This document shows, piece by piece, positions 1 through 10,249 of a stretch of 64,000 nt of DNA. This DNA is from DRPG01 sp964655065 (lineage in GTDB: Bacteria > Myxococcota_A > UBA796 > GCA-2862545). Numbering within the stretch: position 1 is the stretch's first letter; each line of letters begins with the position of its first letter. Under the pieces are notes generated by a model, which made no database searches, had not been told where the DNA came from, and worked only from the letters and a program-made list of their open reading frames with translations. The stretch lies in the NCBI GenBank assembly GCA_964655065.1, contig CAZZLC010000030.1, positions 1 to 64,000 on the forward strand, read 5' to 3'. The position numbers were made by a program, and so were the translations under genes.

Positions 1-122
1 GGCTTCAGGTAGAAGCTGTTCTTCTTGATGTCCTTGCGGATGCCCTCGCGCTCGACCTTGCGCCGGAAGCGCCGAAGAGCCTTCTCGAAGGGCTCGTTGT
101 CTCGAACCGTCACCAGAATCAC
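1..122 (-). CDS. rpsU: 30S ribosomal protein S21 (C-terminus beyond window)
   Basis: This is a small basic protein of the 30S subunit that takes part in initiation on the ribosomal platform. The reverse strand reads from GTG at 122 into VTVRDNEPFEKALRRF and then a Lys/Arg-rich stretch ending KKNSFYLKP at the window edge, which is the S21 signature. The GTG start is forced, because an in-frame TGA lies two codons upstream. A GGAG Shine-Dalgarno lies 8 nt before it. The 3' end is cut by the window edge; about 40 codons are visible, and S21 is usually 60-70 residues. Confidence 0.93.
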   Translation of the reverse strand, partial: MILVTVRDNEPFEKALRRFRRKVEREGIRKDIKKNSFYLK

Positions 123-282
123 GAGTCAAACTCCAACCGGCCTCTCTCGCCGGAACCCGGGTCGCGCCGCGGTCGATCGTCACCTGGCGCCCACGGAGAA
201 CCGCACCGTATCCGATCGGCACGAGAAATCCAGGACCGTCCGGTGACCGGCGACCTCTCCGCCCGCTGAATACCCACTCCCG

Positions 283-1323
283 ATGTCCCTGTCCAAGTTT
301 CGCGAGTCCCTGTCCGCCAAGCTGCAGCCCGTGTACGTCATCGTGGACGGCGCTCGGCCGATGCTCGACCGCGCGATCGAGGCGGTGCGAGAGGCGGCGA
401 TGCCGAAGATCGGCCCGCCGGCCTTCAACCACAGCCGTTACCGTGCCCCCGAGTCGGGTGCACTCGACGCCCTGGTCACGGCCAACACGCTCCCTGTGAT
501 GGCCGAGCTACGGCTCGTCGAGATCCTGAACCTCGAGGAGGCCTCGAAGGGCTTCGTCGAGGCGCTGCTCGACTACCTCGAGCGACCGTCCGAGACCACG
601 GTCCTCCTCGTCACGGGCGCCCGCTACCCCAAGATCGAGAAGCTGAACCCCAGCGTTCGCATCGCAAAGGCCCTGAAGGGCGCGGGCCTCGACGGGCCGA
701 CCAAGCTTGGCGAGACGGCTCCGATCCCGTTCGTCATCGACCGTGCGAAGTCCCAGGGCAAGACCCTCGGACGCCACGAGGCCGAGCTGCTGGTCGCGGC
801 TGTCGGCTCGGACCTCGGCCAGCTCGAGGCCGAAGTCGACAAGTTGGTGACGTTCGTGGGCCAGGCGGAGGCGATCGACGCAAAGGCAGTGGGTAGCGCC
901 ACTTCGCTCACCGCGGCCGCGATCAACTGGGACCTCACCACGGGCCTCGCCGCGCGCGACGTGGACCTCACGCTGTCGACGCTGCACCGCATGCAAGTCG
1001 ACGGTGACGACCCCCGCAAGCTGCTCGGCCTCGTGACCTGGCAGATGCGACAGCTCGCCCAGGTCCGTCAGCTGCTGCTCGCGGGAGTCCCCGACCGCGA
1101 GATCACGAAGCAGCTCCGCATGCGCAGCGACACCTTCCGCAAGGTCCGTCCGTACTTGCTGGACGGATTTCCGGACAGCGCGGAGCTGATGCGTCGCATC
1201 GCCACGTCCAACCGCCACATGAACAGCCATCGGGCAGGCGCGGAGCGGCTCCTCGAGGGTCTCGTCCTCGAGATGCTCACCGGGCGCTTGCGTCGACCGC
1301 CGGAGGTTCCCAGACCGCGCTGA
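283..1323 (+). CDS. holA: DNA polymerase III delta subunit
   Basis: This is the clamp-loader delta subunit, which opens the beta sliding clamp in the replisome. The 346-residue product matches the family length. It has the delta layout: an N-terminal degenerate AAA+ fold (PVYVIVDGARPMLDRAI near residue 20), a middle helical domain with GSDLGQLEAEVDKL, and a C-terminal collar domain (KLLGLVTWQMRQLAQ, then SHRAGAERLLEGLVLEML). As usual for delta there is no working Walker A. Convergent rpsT lies just downstream, and holA-rpsT adjacency is common in bacteria. No strong Shine-Dalgarno precedes the ATG, so the exact start is less certain than the identity. Confidence 0.9.
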   Translation: MSLSKFRESLSAKLQPVYVIVDGARPMLDRAIEAVREAAMPKIGPPAFNHSRYRAPESGALDALVTANTLPVMAELRLVEILNLEEASKGFVEALLDYLERPSETTVLLVTGARYPKIEKLNPSVRIAKALKGAGLDGPTKLGETAPIPFVIDRAKSQGKTLGRHEAELLVAAVGSDLGQLEAEVDKLVTFVGQAEAIDAKAVGSATSLTAAAINWDLTTGLAARDVDLTLSTLHRMQVDGDDPRKLLGLVTWQMRQLAQVRQLLLAGVPDREITKQLRMRSDTFRKVRPYLLDGFPDSAELMRRIATSNRHMNSHRAGAERLLEGLVLEMLTGRLRRPPEVPRPR

Positions 1324-1353
1324 CGCAGAGACGTCGGCGACGGGAACCGAGGC

Positions 1354-1635
1354 TCAGTCGGCCTCGGACGCCGTGGAGAGGTTCTTCACCGCGTGGGTCA
1401 GGCGCTTGACGCGACGCGCCGCCTGGTTGCGGTGAATGACCCCCTTGGAGGCGAGCCGGTGGATGATGCTGACGGTGGCGCGAAGCTCGCTGTGTGCCTC
1501 TTCGAGGTTGCCCGCTTCGACGGCGCCACGAAGGCGCTTGATCTGGTTGCGCATCCGAGAGCGGTAGTGGCGATTGCGCGCACGCTGCTTCTCGTTCTGC
1601 TTGATGCGCTTGATCGCATCCTTGTGATGAGCCAC
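1354..1635 (-). CDS. rpsT: 30S ribosomal protein S20
   Basis: S20 is a helical 16S rRNA-binding protein of the small subunit. From GTG at 1635 the 93-residue product starts VAHHKDAIKRIKQNEKQR, the classic S20 opening, and continues with RNRHYRSRMRNQIKRL and a basic C-terminal helix. GTG is chosen because it lies 8 nt after GGAG (in GGAGACGTCTAC) and gives the standard length. The longer in-frame extension has no S20 similarity. It is divergent from lepA, with about 125 bp between the starts, and converges on holA. Confidence 0.95.
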   Translation of the reverse strand: MAHHKDAIKRIKQNEKQRARNRHYRSRMRNQIKRLRGAVEAGNLEEAHSELRATVSIIHRLASKGVIHRNQAARRVKRLTHAVKNLSTASEAD

Positions 1636-1760
1636 GTAGACGTCTCCGTTGTACGGGGAAAGAGCATAGCCCCCGCATTGGATGGCTGCTACCCGTAACC
1701 TCTTCGGACGATCCGGTATACGAACGGCATCGGTCGAGGTTCCGTCGCCCCGGAGGACGC

Positions 1761-3569
<1,809 letters not shown>

Positions 3570-3711
3570 CCGTCTCCGCGGTCGGCCCAGACCTGACCGC
3601 GATTGGACGCAGACGCGTGGCTGGCGATCGGCCTGTTTGCTACATTGGTTGTCTGGTCTGCCGTCGCACGTCCAGGCGGCACTCTCTTTCGACGACCGAG
3701 GATACTGCGGT

Positions 3712-4185
3712 ATGACCCGAAACCCGGTGACCCCCGAGGGTTATGCGGCCCTGGTGGCCGAGCTCAAGCGCCAGAAGGAAGTGGTGCGGCCCCAGATCGT
3801 GCGCGACATCGAAGAAGCACGCGCCCATGGCGACATCAGCGAGAACTCCGAGTACGAGGACGCCAAGGAGCGCCAGGCGCTCTGCGAGGGTCGCATCCAG
3901 GAGCTCGAGAGCAAGGTCGCCAGCGCCGAGATCATCGACGTCAAGAAGCTTCCCGAGAGCGACCGGGTGGTGTTCGGCTCGACGGTGACCATCACCAACG
4001 CCGACGGCGACGAGCGAACCTGGCGCATCGTCGGAGGTGACGAGGCCAGCGTCGAGAACGGCACGATCAGCTTCGAGTCCCCCCTCGGCAAGGCCCTCAT
4101 CGGTCGCTCCGAGGGCGAGGAGACCGTGGTGCCGGCCCCAAGCGGCCGCCAGGTGTGGGAGATCGTCGAGGTCCGGTACCTATGA
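3712..4185 (+). CDS. greA: Transcription elongation factor GreA
   Basis: GreA stimulates transcript cleavage by backtracked RNA polymerase. The product is 157 residues, the standard GreA length. An N-terminal coiled coil (TPEGYAALVAELKRQK) carries the acidic tip region (HGDISENSEYEDAKERQ). A C-terminal FKBP-like domain follows, with FGSTVTI and SPLGKALIGRSEGEE. ATG at 3712 is preceded by GAGGA about 10 nt upstream; a longer TTG-started reading adds non-homologous sequence. Its stop overlaps the next start as ATGA, so the RecG-like protein is likely translationally coupled to it. Confidence 0.96.
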   Translation: MTRNPVTPEGYAALVAELKRQKEVVRPQIVRDIEEARAHGDISENSEYEDAKERQALCEGRIQELESKVASAEIIDVKKLPESDRVVFGSTVTITNADGDERTWRIVGGDEASVENGTISFESPLGKALIGRSEGEETVVPAPSGRQVWEIVEVRYL

Positions 4186-6770
4186 CCACGCCGGGGGACG
4201 GCGAGGCGGGGACGCCGGACCAGCCCGAGCCCGAACGCCCGCGCCCCGAGAGCGGGGTTCCCCTGGCTGCGCTGGACCACGCCCTGCGTCCCGTCCGTCG
4301 CGTGGTTCAGTACGGCATGCGCGAGGTCACGCGGATTCGCTACTTCGAGGCGAACGTCGACCGGCATCTCGCGCTCCTCGAGGCCCTGGACCTTCCCGAG
4401 CCGCTCCGCGACACCGTTCGCGAGCTCCGGGAGCGCACGGACGGCTTCGACGAGGAGACGGCAGAGGCCCGTCAGCGCCGGCTGTCCACGATGTTCGCCG
4501 CCCTCGCCCGCATCGACGCGGTCATGGGCCTTCCTCTGCCGCCTCGCCGGCTCGCACCCGTCGCCAAGCCCGTCCAGGTCGACGAGCCCGAGCCGGTCGC
4601 CCCGCCCCGCGAACCTGCGATCCCGAGCGAGACGGACGACGACGACGACGGCGAGGAGCCTCCCCGAGCCGACCCGACCCCGACCTTCGACGAATCGACC
4701 CCCCTCGTCGATGCCGACCCGGCCCTGGCCGCGTCGCTGGCCGAGCGAGGCCTCGCCTCGGTGGCGGACGTGCTCAACGAGCGTCCCACGGGCTTCGACG
4801 AGCTCGCCGTGGTGCGAGCCGACCGATCCTCCCTCGCCACGGGACGGATCGCTGTCGGGGTCACCCTGATCGGCCGCGCCACTCGGCTGTCGCCCGACGG
4901 CTCCCGCGTCTCCCTCGATCGCGCGCGCCTCCAGGAGGACCCTGACGACGCCGCTACGCTCGAGGTCGTGTGGCGGGAGGCTCCCGCGACCACCGCGCTC
5001 GGCGCCCGGCTGGTCCTCGTCGGGATTCACGACGGAGCAGGTCGCGTCACGGAGGCCGAGCTCGTCACCGCGATGGGCGAGAGCGTGACGCAGGCTCGCT
5101 ATCGCTTCCTCGACGCCGACGTGGACCGCGCGATCCGGCGGCTGGTGGACCGCTGGGACCGCGAGCGAAACCGGCGCGGTCGGGATCCCCTTCCCCCTGC
5201 GCTCCTCAAGCGGCTCTCGCTCGTTCCCCGACACGTCGCGTGGGGACACGTCCACCGAGCCCCTCACGAGCCGAGCCGCCAGCGCCTCGCCTTCGACGAG
5301 GCCATCATCGTGGCCCTCGCCCACCAGCTCCACCGCGGCCACCAGTCGCGCGGGCGAGGCATCGCTCACTCCGTGCTCCACGGCATCATCAGCACCGTCG
5401 GGCAGATGATGGACCTGCAGCTCGACGACGGCCAGCAGGTCGTGTTCGAGGACGTCAAGCGCGAGCTGCGTCGGCCGGTGCCCATGCGCCGCGTGATCAC
5501 CGGCGAGGTCGGCGTCGGCAAGGGAGCCGTCTCGTTGATGGCCACGGCGATCGTGGCCGAGAGTCGCGCCCAGGTGCTGGTGCTCGCCCACGACGAGGCT
5601 GGCGCCCACGAGCGCTTCCTGCACAACGAGCCCCTGCTCCGCGAGGGCGGGCTCGTGGCTCGCCTGGTGTCCTCGCCCCCGACCGGGTCGCAGCGGGATG
5701 CGATCCGGCGCGGCGAGATCCACGTCGTCTTCAGCACCATCGACCTGCTGGAGCACGCCGTCGAGTTCCGGCGACTCGGGCTCGTGGTCGCGGCCGAGCG
5801 GGAGCCCTGGGGTCAGGTCGGTGTCCACCAGCTCGCGCTGCCGGCGCCGCGGCCCGATCTCCTCGTGACGACGGCAGTCCCCGTCGGCCCGCGCATCCTG
5901 ATGACCGCGTACCACGACTTCGACGTGAGCGTCCTCGTCAACGACGATCGCAAGCCCGCCCGCATCTCGCTGTGCGCCGCGTCGGAGCGCGAGGACGCCT
6001 ACGCGCGACTCCGCCGCACCGTCGCCGACGGCGGCCAGGCCATCGTCGTGTTCCCGATGCTCCACGACCGCGACGCCATCGACGTGCTCGGGGCCCGCCG
6101 GCTCGTGCGCGCGCTCCAGGGCGACGGCCTCCAGGGACTGTCGGTGGGGCTCCTTCACGGCGAGCTCGCTCCAGAGGAGCGGCGGCGGGTCCACGACGAC
6201 TTTCAGCACCGCCGGCTCCAGGTGCTGATCTGCACGTCGCGGATCGAGGATGGCCCTGCACTCCCGGCAGCCCGGATCGTGGTGGTCGAGCAGGCCGAGG
6301 CGGTGGACGCGTGGCGCCTGCACCGCATCATCGGCTTCTTCTCGAGTGCCCGCCAGCCCGCGGAGGCCTGGCTCGTGGCCGGCGAGCACGCCTCGCCAGA
6401 GGCCACCTCGCGGCTCGAGCGGCTCCAGACCGCGCCGAGCGGAGTCGCGCTCACCGAGACGCTGGCCGAGCTCTCGGGCGTCAACAAGGTCGTGACCGAC
6501 CACGGCGTGCCGCTGCCCGAGCTCACCTGGCTCGACCTCGACCGCGACCTGGACTGGGTGCTGCGGGCTCGCCGGGAGGCTCGCGCGATTCTCGACGCAG
6601 ACCCTGGACTGCGCCGAGGCAGCCACGCCGACCTCGCCCAGGAGCTCGTGGCCCGCTGGCCCCGGCTGTGGCCCGGGGGGGCCAACGAACGGTGGGGCCC
6701 GCCCCAGATCAAGCCCGCGCCCGCACCCGAGGGGCGGCGCCGTCGTCGACGCCGCCGTCGCCGCCGTTAG
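4182..6770 (+). CDS. RecG-family protein with degenerate helicase motifs
   Basis: The 862-residue protein follows the RecG plan. An N-terminal helical extension (about 25-120) and an acidic linker with six Asp (152-157) precede a wedge/OB-like region (about 185-310) and two RecA-like lobes (about 345-735). RecG landmarks remain, for example PMRRVITGEVGVGKG, YHDFDVSVL, and VGLLHGELAPEER followed by VLICTSRIED. The catalytic residues do not: Walker A reads GEVGVGKG (441-448) instead of GDVGSGKT, the DEQH box reads AERE (about 538-541), motif III reads TTAVPVGPR, and the RGRVGR arginine-finger region is RIIGFFSSARQ. The C-terminus ends in 11 consecutive arginines. Family membership is clear; loss of ATPase activity is inferred. 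It overlaps greA by ATGA and converges on the Hsp70 gene with a 4-bp overlap. Confidence 0.8.
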   Translation: MTTPGDGEAGTPDQPEPERPRPESGVPLAALDHALRPVRRVVQYGMREVTRIRYFEANVDRHLALLEALDLPEPLRDTVRELRERTDGFDEETAEARQRRLSTMFAALARIDAVMGLPLPPRRLAPVAKPVQVDEPEPVAPPREPAIPSETDDDDDGEEPPRADPTPTFDESTPLVDADPALAASLAERGLASVADVLNERPTGFDELAVVRADRSSLATGRIAVGVTLIGRATRLSPDGSRVSLDRARLQEDPDDAATLEVVWREAPATTALGARLVLVGIHDGAGRVTEAELVTAMGESVTQARYRFLDADVDRAIRRLVDRWDRERNRRGRDPLPPALLKRLSLVPRHVAWGHVHRAPHEPSRQRLAFDEAIIVALAHQLHRGHQSRGRGIAHSVLHGIISTVGQMMDLQLDDGQQVVFEDVKRELRRPVPMRRVITGEVGVGKGAVSLMATAIVAESRAQVLVLAHDEAGAHERFLHNEPLLREGGLVARLVSSPPTGSQRDAIRRGEIHVVFSTIDLLEHAVEFRRLGLVVAAEREPWGQVGVHQLALPAPRPDLLVTTAVPVGPRILMTAYHDFDVSVLVNDDRKPARISLCAASEREDAYARLRRTVADGGQAIVVFPMLHDRDAIDVLGARRLVRALQGDGLQGLSVGLLHGELAPEERRRVHDDFQHRRLQVLICTSRIEDGPALPAARIVVVEQAEAVDAWRLHRIIGFFSSARQPAEAWLVAGEHASPEATSRLERLQTAPSGVALTETLAELSGVNKVVTDHGVPLPELTWLDLDRDLDWVLRARREARAILDADPGLRRGSHADLAQELVARWPRLWPGGANERWGPPQIKPAPAPEGRRRRRRRRRRR

Positions 6771-8455
6771 CCGACCTTCATCCGCGTGGTCCGGCCCCGG
6801 GCCCGCTCGAGCTGCTCGGGGGGCAGGCCGCCCTTGAAGCGGATGCGGACCTCTCGGGCGGCTCCCGTGTCGAGATCGGCCACCTGCACGCGCAGGATCT
6901 GGTCGACGCCGTAGCGCAGGGTCACCTCGATGGGGGTGCCCACCGGGCGCGGCGGCAGGCCGGTGAGCTCGACCTTGCCAATGACGGTGACCTCGTCGCG
7001 CGTCGTGCCGGTGCCCTCGGTGACCTCGACGCGCACTGCCGTCATGCCCTCGAACGCGTACTTGAACTTCTTCTTCGTCTCGTAGGGCAGCGGCGTGCCC
7101 TCGGGAACGAGCTCGACGACCCGCTCGCGTCGAGCGTGGTCGAGCACGACCATGCCGAGCGAGTGCGTGGTGGCGTCCTGGATCGCGATGTCGGGCAGAC
7201 CGCCGCCCTCCCGCCCGGCCGAGCTCGCCGCCTCCTGGGCCAGGTGGCCACCGTACGCCAGGCCGATCACGGCGCCGCGAGGCGACTGCGCCGGTCGGGG
7301 TTCGGGCCTCGTCGCGGTCCGCTGCTTCAGCTTCTCGGTGCGCTGCACCATCTCCCGGCGCTTCTCCTGAAGCGCGGGATGGTTCGGCCGGTGCCGGAAC
7401 ACGCCGGCGAGCGCGGCGCCGAGCGCGACACACTCCTCCGGATTGACATCTTTCGCGGGCTCCTTGCCCGACAGCCGGATCAGCATGTCCCGGATCATCG
7501 GCATGCGGGTGGAGCCACCCACCAGCAGCACCTCGTCGAGGTCCTGCCAGCGGCGGTGCGCCTTCTCGAGGACGATCTGGGCAGTGTCTTCGCACTGCTG
7601 CACCAGATCGCGCGAGAGATCCTCGAACAGGTCGCGCGTGACCTTCACCGCGAGCCGCTTGCCCCGGTAGTTCACCGGTACCACGGCGCGTTCCTTGGTC
7701 GAGAGGCTGATCTTGGCGTGCAGACAGCGCTCGTAGAGCTCCTGGTAGGGAGAGGCGTCGTCGCGAGGATCGAGCTGGTACTTCTCGAAGAACTGCTCGG
7801 CAACGTAGTTGAGCAGGCGATCGTCCCAGTCCTTGCCGCCAAGCTCCGCGTTGCCGTCGCTCGCGATGGTCGACAGCTTGGTGCCGCGGATCTCCATCAC
7901 GGTGACATCGAACGTTCCACCGCCGAGATCGAGGACGAGCAGGCTCTGCTGGTCGCCGATGCGGTCGAGCCCATACGCAATCGCGGCCGCGGTGGGCTCG
8001 TTGATGATCGACAACACGTTGAGGCCCGCGATCGCGCCCGCCTCGGCCGTCGCGCCCCGCTGTGCGCTGTGGAAGTAGGCCGGCACGGTGATCACCGCGT
8101 CCTCGACGGGCTGTCCGAGGAGCTCCTCCGCGTCCTCCTTGAGCTTTCGGAGGATGAGGGCCGAGATCTCCTGCGGTGTGTAGGACCGCCCGAAGAACTC
8201 GAGCGTGAAGTCCTCCTCACCCATGTGGCGCTTGATGAAGCGGACGACGTTCTCGGGGTCGATGACCACCATCTTGACGGCTTCTTCGCCGACCACGCAG
8301 GCATCGTCGTCGTAGAAGTGGACCACCGAGGGCGTGGTCGGGAACCCGTCGGCATTGGGGATGATCTCGGCCTTGCCGAAGTCGTTGACCTGGGCCATCG
8401 CGGAGAACGTGGTGCCGAGATCGATGCCCAACACGACCTTGTTGTCGTCGGCCAT
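6767..8455 (-). CDS. Hsp70-family chaperone lacking the C-terminal lid
   Basis: This is a DnaK-like ATP-dependent chaperone of 562 residues, against about 640 for DnaK. The nucleotide-binding domain is intact: GIDLGTTFSAM (10-20), INEPTAAAIAYGLD, LVLDLGGGTFDVTVME, and LVGGSTRMPMIRDML. A proline/arginine-rich linker (about 395-420) replaces the usual short linker. It leads into a substrate-binding beta domain (HSLGMVVLDHARRERV, TPLPYETKKKFKYAFEG). The helical lid is essentially absent. It lies 2 nt after a GrpE-family gene, so the two form an operon that probably encodes a chaperone and its own exchange factor. It is not the housekeeping dnaK-dnaJ arrangement; no J-protein is nearby. Confidence 0.9.
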   Translation of the reverse strand: MADDNKVVLGIDLGTTFSAMAQVNDFGKAEIIPNADGFPTTPSVVHFYDDDACVVGEEAVKMVVIDPENVVRFIKRHMGEEDFTLEFFGRSYTPQEISALILRKLKEDAEELLGQPVEDAVITVPAYFHSAQRGATAEAGAIAGLNVLSIINEPTAAAIAYGLDRIGDQQSLLVLDLGGGTFDVTVMEIRGTKLSTIASDGNAELGGKDWDDRLLNYVAEQFFEKYQLDPRDDASPYQELYERCLHAKISLSTKERAVVPVNYRGKRLAVKVTRDLFEDLSRDLVQQCEDTAQIVLEKAHRRWQDLDEVLLVGGSTRMPMIRDMLIRLSGKEPAKDVNPEECVALGAALAGVFRHRPNHPALQEKRREMVQRTEKLKQRTATRPEPRPAQSPRGAVIGLAYGGHLAQEAASSAGREGGGLPDIAIQDATTHSLGMVVLDHARRERVVELVPEGTPLPYETKKKFKYAFEGMTAVRVEVTEGTGTTRDEVTVIGKVELTGLPPRPVGTPIEVTLRYGVDQILRVQVADLDTGAAREVRIRFKGGLPPEQLERARGRTTRMKVG

Positions 8456-8457
8456 GG

Positions 8458-8964
8458 TCAGCCCTTCTTGCCGCGGTAGCGGAGAATCACGACCTCCTCG
8501 GGGCGCAGCGGCTTCTTGGCGCGGGCGAAGCCTCGCTTGAGCACCTGGGCGACCTTGTAGTCCGACGACTCCTCGTCGGTCTCCTGCACCTTGATCGCGC
8601 GATGGACCGTCGCGTCGAACCGCGCGTGCTCCTCCACCGGGACGACGTCCCGCCGATAGAGCACCTCGAGGAACTCGTCCATCAGGTACTGGAAGCTGTC
8701 GGCGATCACGTCGGGCGACATCTCCTGCTTGACGAGACTCTCTTGAAACCAGTTCATGGAGTCGTAGAAGAGAAGCAGGTCGAGCAGCAGAGGCTTCTCC
8801 GCCTGGAAGAGGAAGTCCTCCTTGTACTGGCGAAGCTCCTCGTAGAGCTGGTCGAACGCCTTCTCTCGAACCTTGTCGTTCGAGAGGCGCTCTTGCACCA
8901 TTTTCCGCGTTTCGCCAAGCTCGTGCGTGAGCCGACGCAATGCGTCGGAGGTCGAGTCCGTCAC
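8458..8964 (-). CDS. GrpE-family nucleotide exchange factor
   Basis: The 168-residue protein has the GrpE layout: a long N-terminal helix with coiled-coil character (DALRRLTHELGETRKM to YKEDFLFQAEKP), a hydrophobic bundle (LLLDLLLFYDSMNWF), and a short C-terminal beta wing. The wing matches the GrpE pattern (EEHARFDATVHRAIKVQETD, then YKVAQVLKRGFARAKKPLRP). GrpE releases ADP from Hsp70. It sits immediately upstream of the lidless Hsp70 with a 2-nt gap, so it is likely dedicated to it. The bundle reads DSMNWFQ where GrpE commonly has LDNLERA, so it is divergent. A second, housekeeping GrpE elsewhere is likely but cannot be seen here. Confidence 0.8.
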   Translation of the reverse strand: MTDSTSDALRRLTHELGETRKMVQERLSNDKVREKAFDQLYEELRQYKEDFLFQAEKPLLLDLLLFYDSMNWFQESLVKQEMSPDVIADSFQYLMDEFLEVLYRRDVVPVEEHARFDATVHRAIKVQETDEESSDYKVAQVLKRGFARAKKPLRPEEVVILRYRGKKG

Positions 8965-9099
8965 TGCCTATCCTGCGCCCGGAATGCCAAGACCGCTATA
9001 ACCGCGCACCCGTTGCGTCCCGGAGCGGGTCCGGTGTCCTACCCCGGGGACGATCGGTCGGCCGATGTTAGCGTGACTCGCCTCACGGAGACCCAACCC

Positions 9100-9579
9100 A
9101 TGAATCTCGTTTTCTTCAGTGTCGTGGCAATGACGGTGGGCTGCAGCAAGGTGGCCACAGTTCCGGTGAACCTCTCCGCCGCCCAGGGCAGCGCCGCGAG
9201 CGCGAACGCCCAGATGGTCGAGCTCAAGCACGAGGATGACGGCTGGATCAAGGTGAACACCAACATCGGCGACGCCAAGATGGACCGCCTCGCGAGCGGA
9301 CAGTCGATCAAGCTCGCCACGGCCGAGATCCCGAAGGGCCGCTACACGCACGTCCGGGTGACCTTCGCGGTGCCCGGAAAGGAGTCCACCAAGGGCTTCG
9401 GCAAGGGCGATCGTCCTTCGGGCAACCAGAACACGGCCCCGGTCGAGTACACGGTCAAGACCAAGACCGAGTTCTGCGCCAAGGGCAAGAAGGACAACGA
9501 TCTCACGATCACGGTCCGCCAGAACGAGGACGAGTCCGAGCCGATCATCAAGGTCGGCCAGCGCCCCGCCTGCAAGTGA
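9100..9579 (+). CDS. Putative lipoprotein, DUF4382-like beta domain
   Basis: The 159-residue protein begins with a short hydrophobic segment ending MTVGC (Cys15), a plausible though imperfect lipobox. Its N-region lacks the usual Lys/Arg. The mature part, with GWIKVNTNIGDAKMDRLASG and EIPKGRYTHVRVTFAVP, resembles DUF4382-type beta-sandwich domains seen on bacterial surface lipoproteins; this is a resemblance, not proof. The ATG is supported by GGAG 9 nt upstream. It is divergent from the GrpE/Hsp70 operon across 135 bp and lies 58 bp before a second lipoprotein in the same direction. Function unknown. Confidence 0.7.
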   Translation: MNLVFFSVVAMTVGCSKVATVPVNLSAAQGSAASANAQMVELKHEDDGWIKVNTNIGDAKMDRLASGQSIKLATAEIPKGRYTHVRVTFAVPGKESTKGFGKGDRPSGNQNTAPVEYTVKTKTEFCAKGKKDNDLTITVRQNEDESEPIIKVGQRPACK

Positions 9580-9637
9580 ATGCCGCCGCACCCGGGTCGT
9601 CCATCCGGGTAGCCCACCGAACTCGGAGGAACACGCC

Positions 9638-10228
9638 ATGACCCGCATCATCACCCTGGCCGCCCTGTCGCTGACCCTCGGGGCCTGCGACGAGCTCGTC
9701 GGCAACGACGACTCCGGCATCGGCTTCGCGCCGACCGGTCCCGTCGATGGCATCAGCGTCGATGCCGGCACCGTCGACTGCCTCGACGAGACGCAGGTCG
9801 AGCTCACGATGTCGACCTCGGGCCCCGTCGCCCAGGCCGAGATCTACTCGCAGGAGACCGGGAACATCGAGCCACAGTGGGGCGAGAACACCAACCTCAC
9901 CTCGGTGGGCAACGGCGAGTGGGAGCAGACCCTGATCACGCGTCGGGTCCCCGGCAACGATCTCACCCCGTCCGACATCGTGCAGGACCAGAACTCCCTG
10001 TTCCGCTGCGACCGTGAGGGCACCGAAGGCTTTCACCACAACGCGGGCGTCATGACCTACATCTTCCGCGCCTACGACACCAACGACTCCCTCGGCGACT
10101 GCGTGGTCGCCGGTGACGACCCTGACGGCCTCATCCGTGCCGGCTACCAGGTCGTCAACGGCCGTGGTCCCGCCAACCCGCAGGACGTCAACTCGACCGA
10201 CTGCCGCGTCGAGGCCTTCACCTACTGA
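9638..10228 (+). CDS. Secreted lipoprotein of unknown function
   Basis: The protein has 196 residues. It opens with a standard lipoprotein signal, MTRIITLAALSLTLGAC, so Cys17 would be acylated. An Asp/Gly-rich mature start (DELVGNDDSGIG) is typical of outer-membrane lipoproteins in these lineages. The body reads as a beta-rich domain with paired cysteines (TVDCLDETQVELTMS, LFRCDREG, GDCVVAG, TDCRVEAF) that could form disulfides in the periplasm. A strong GGAGGA precedes the ATG. It is probably co-transcribed with the lipoprotein upstream. No family was recognised. Confidence 0.8.
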   Translation: MTRIITLAALSLTLGACDELVGNDDSGIGFAPTGPVDGISVDAGTVDCLDETQVELTMSTSGPVAQAEIYSQETGNIEPQWGENTNLTSVGNGEWEQTLITRRVPGNDLTPSDIVQDQNSLFRCDREGTEGFHHNAGVMTYIFRAYDTNDSLGDCVVAGDDPDGLIRAGYQVVNGRGPANPQDVNSTDCRVEAFTY

Positions 10229-10249
10229 AGCCGCCGCGCCGGGGCGACG

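Noticed and set aside
3741..7595. 1284-codon open frame on the reverse strand across greA, the RecG-like gene and the Hsp70 gene
   Set aside because: It lies antisense to greA and the RecG-like gene and out of frame with the Hsp70, has Arg/Gly/Ala-rich composition, and matches no family. It is a GC-rich shadow frame.
4970..8479. 1169-codon plus-strand open frame
   Set aside because: It is shifted relative to the RecG-like gene and antisense to the Hsp70. Low-complexity Arg/Pro content with no domain marks it as a shadow.
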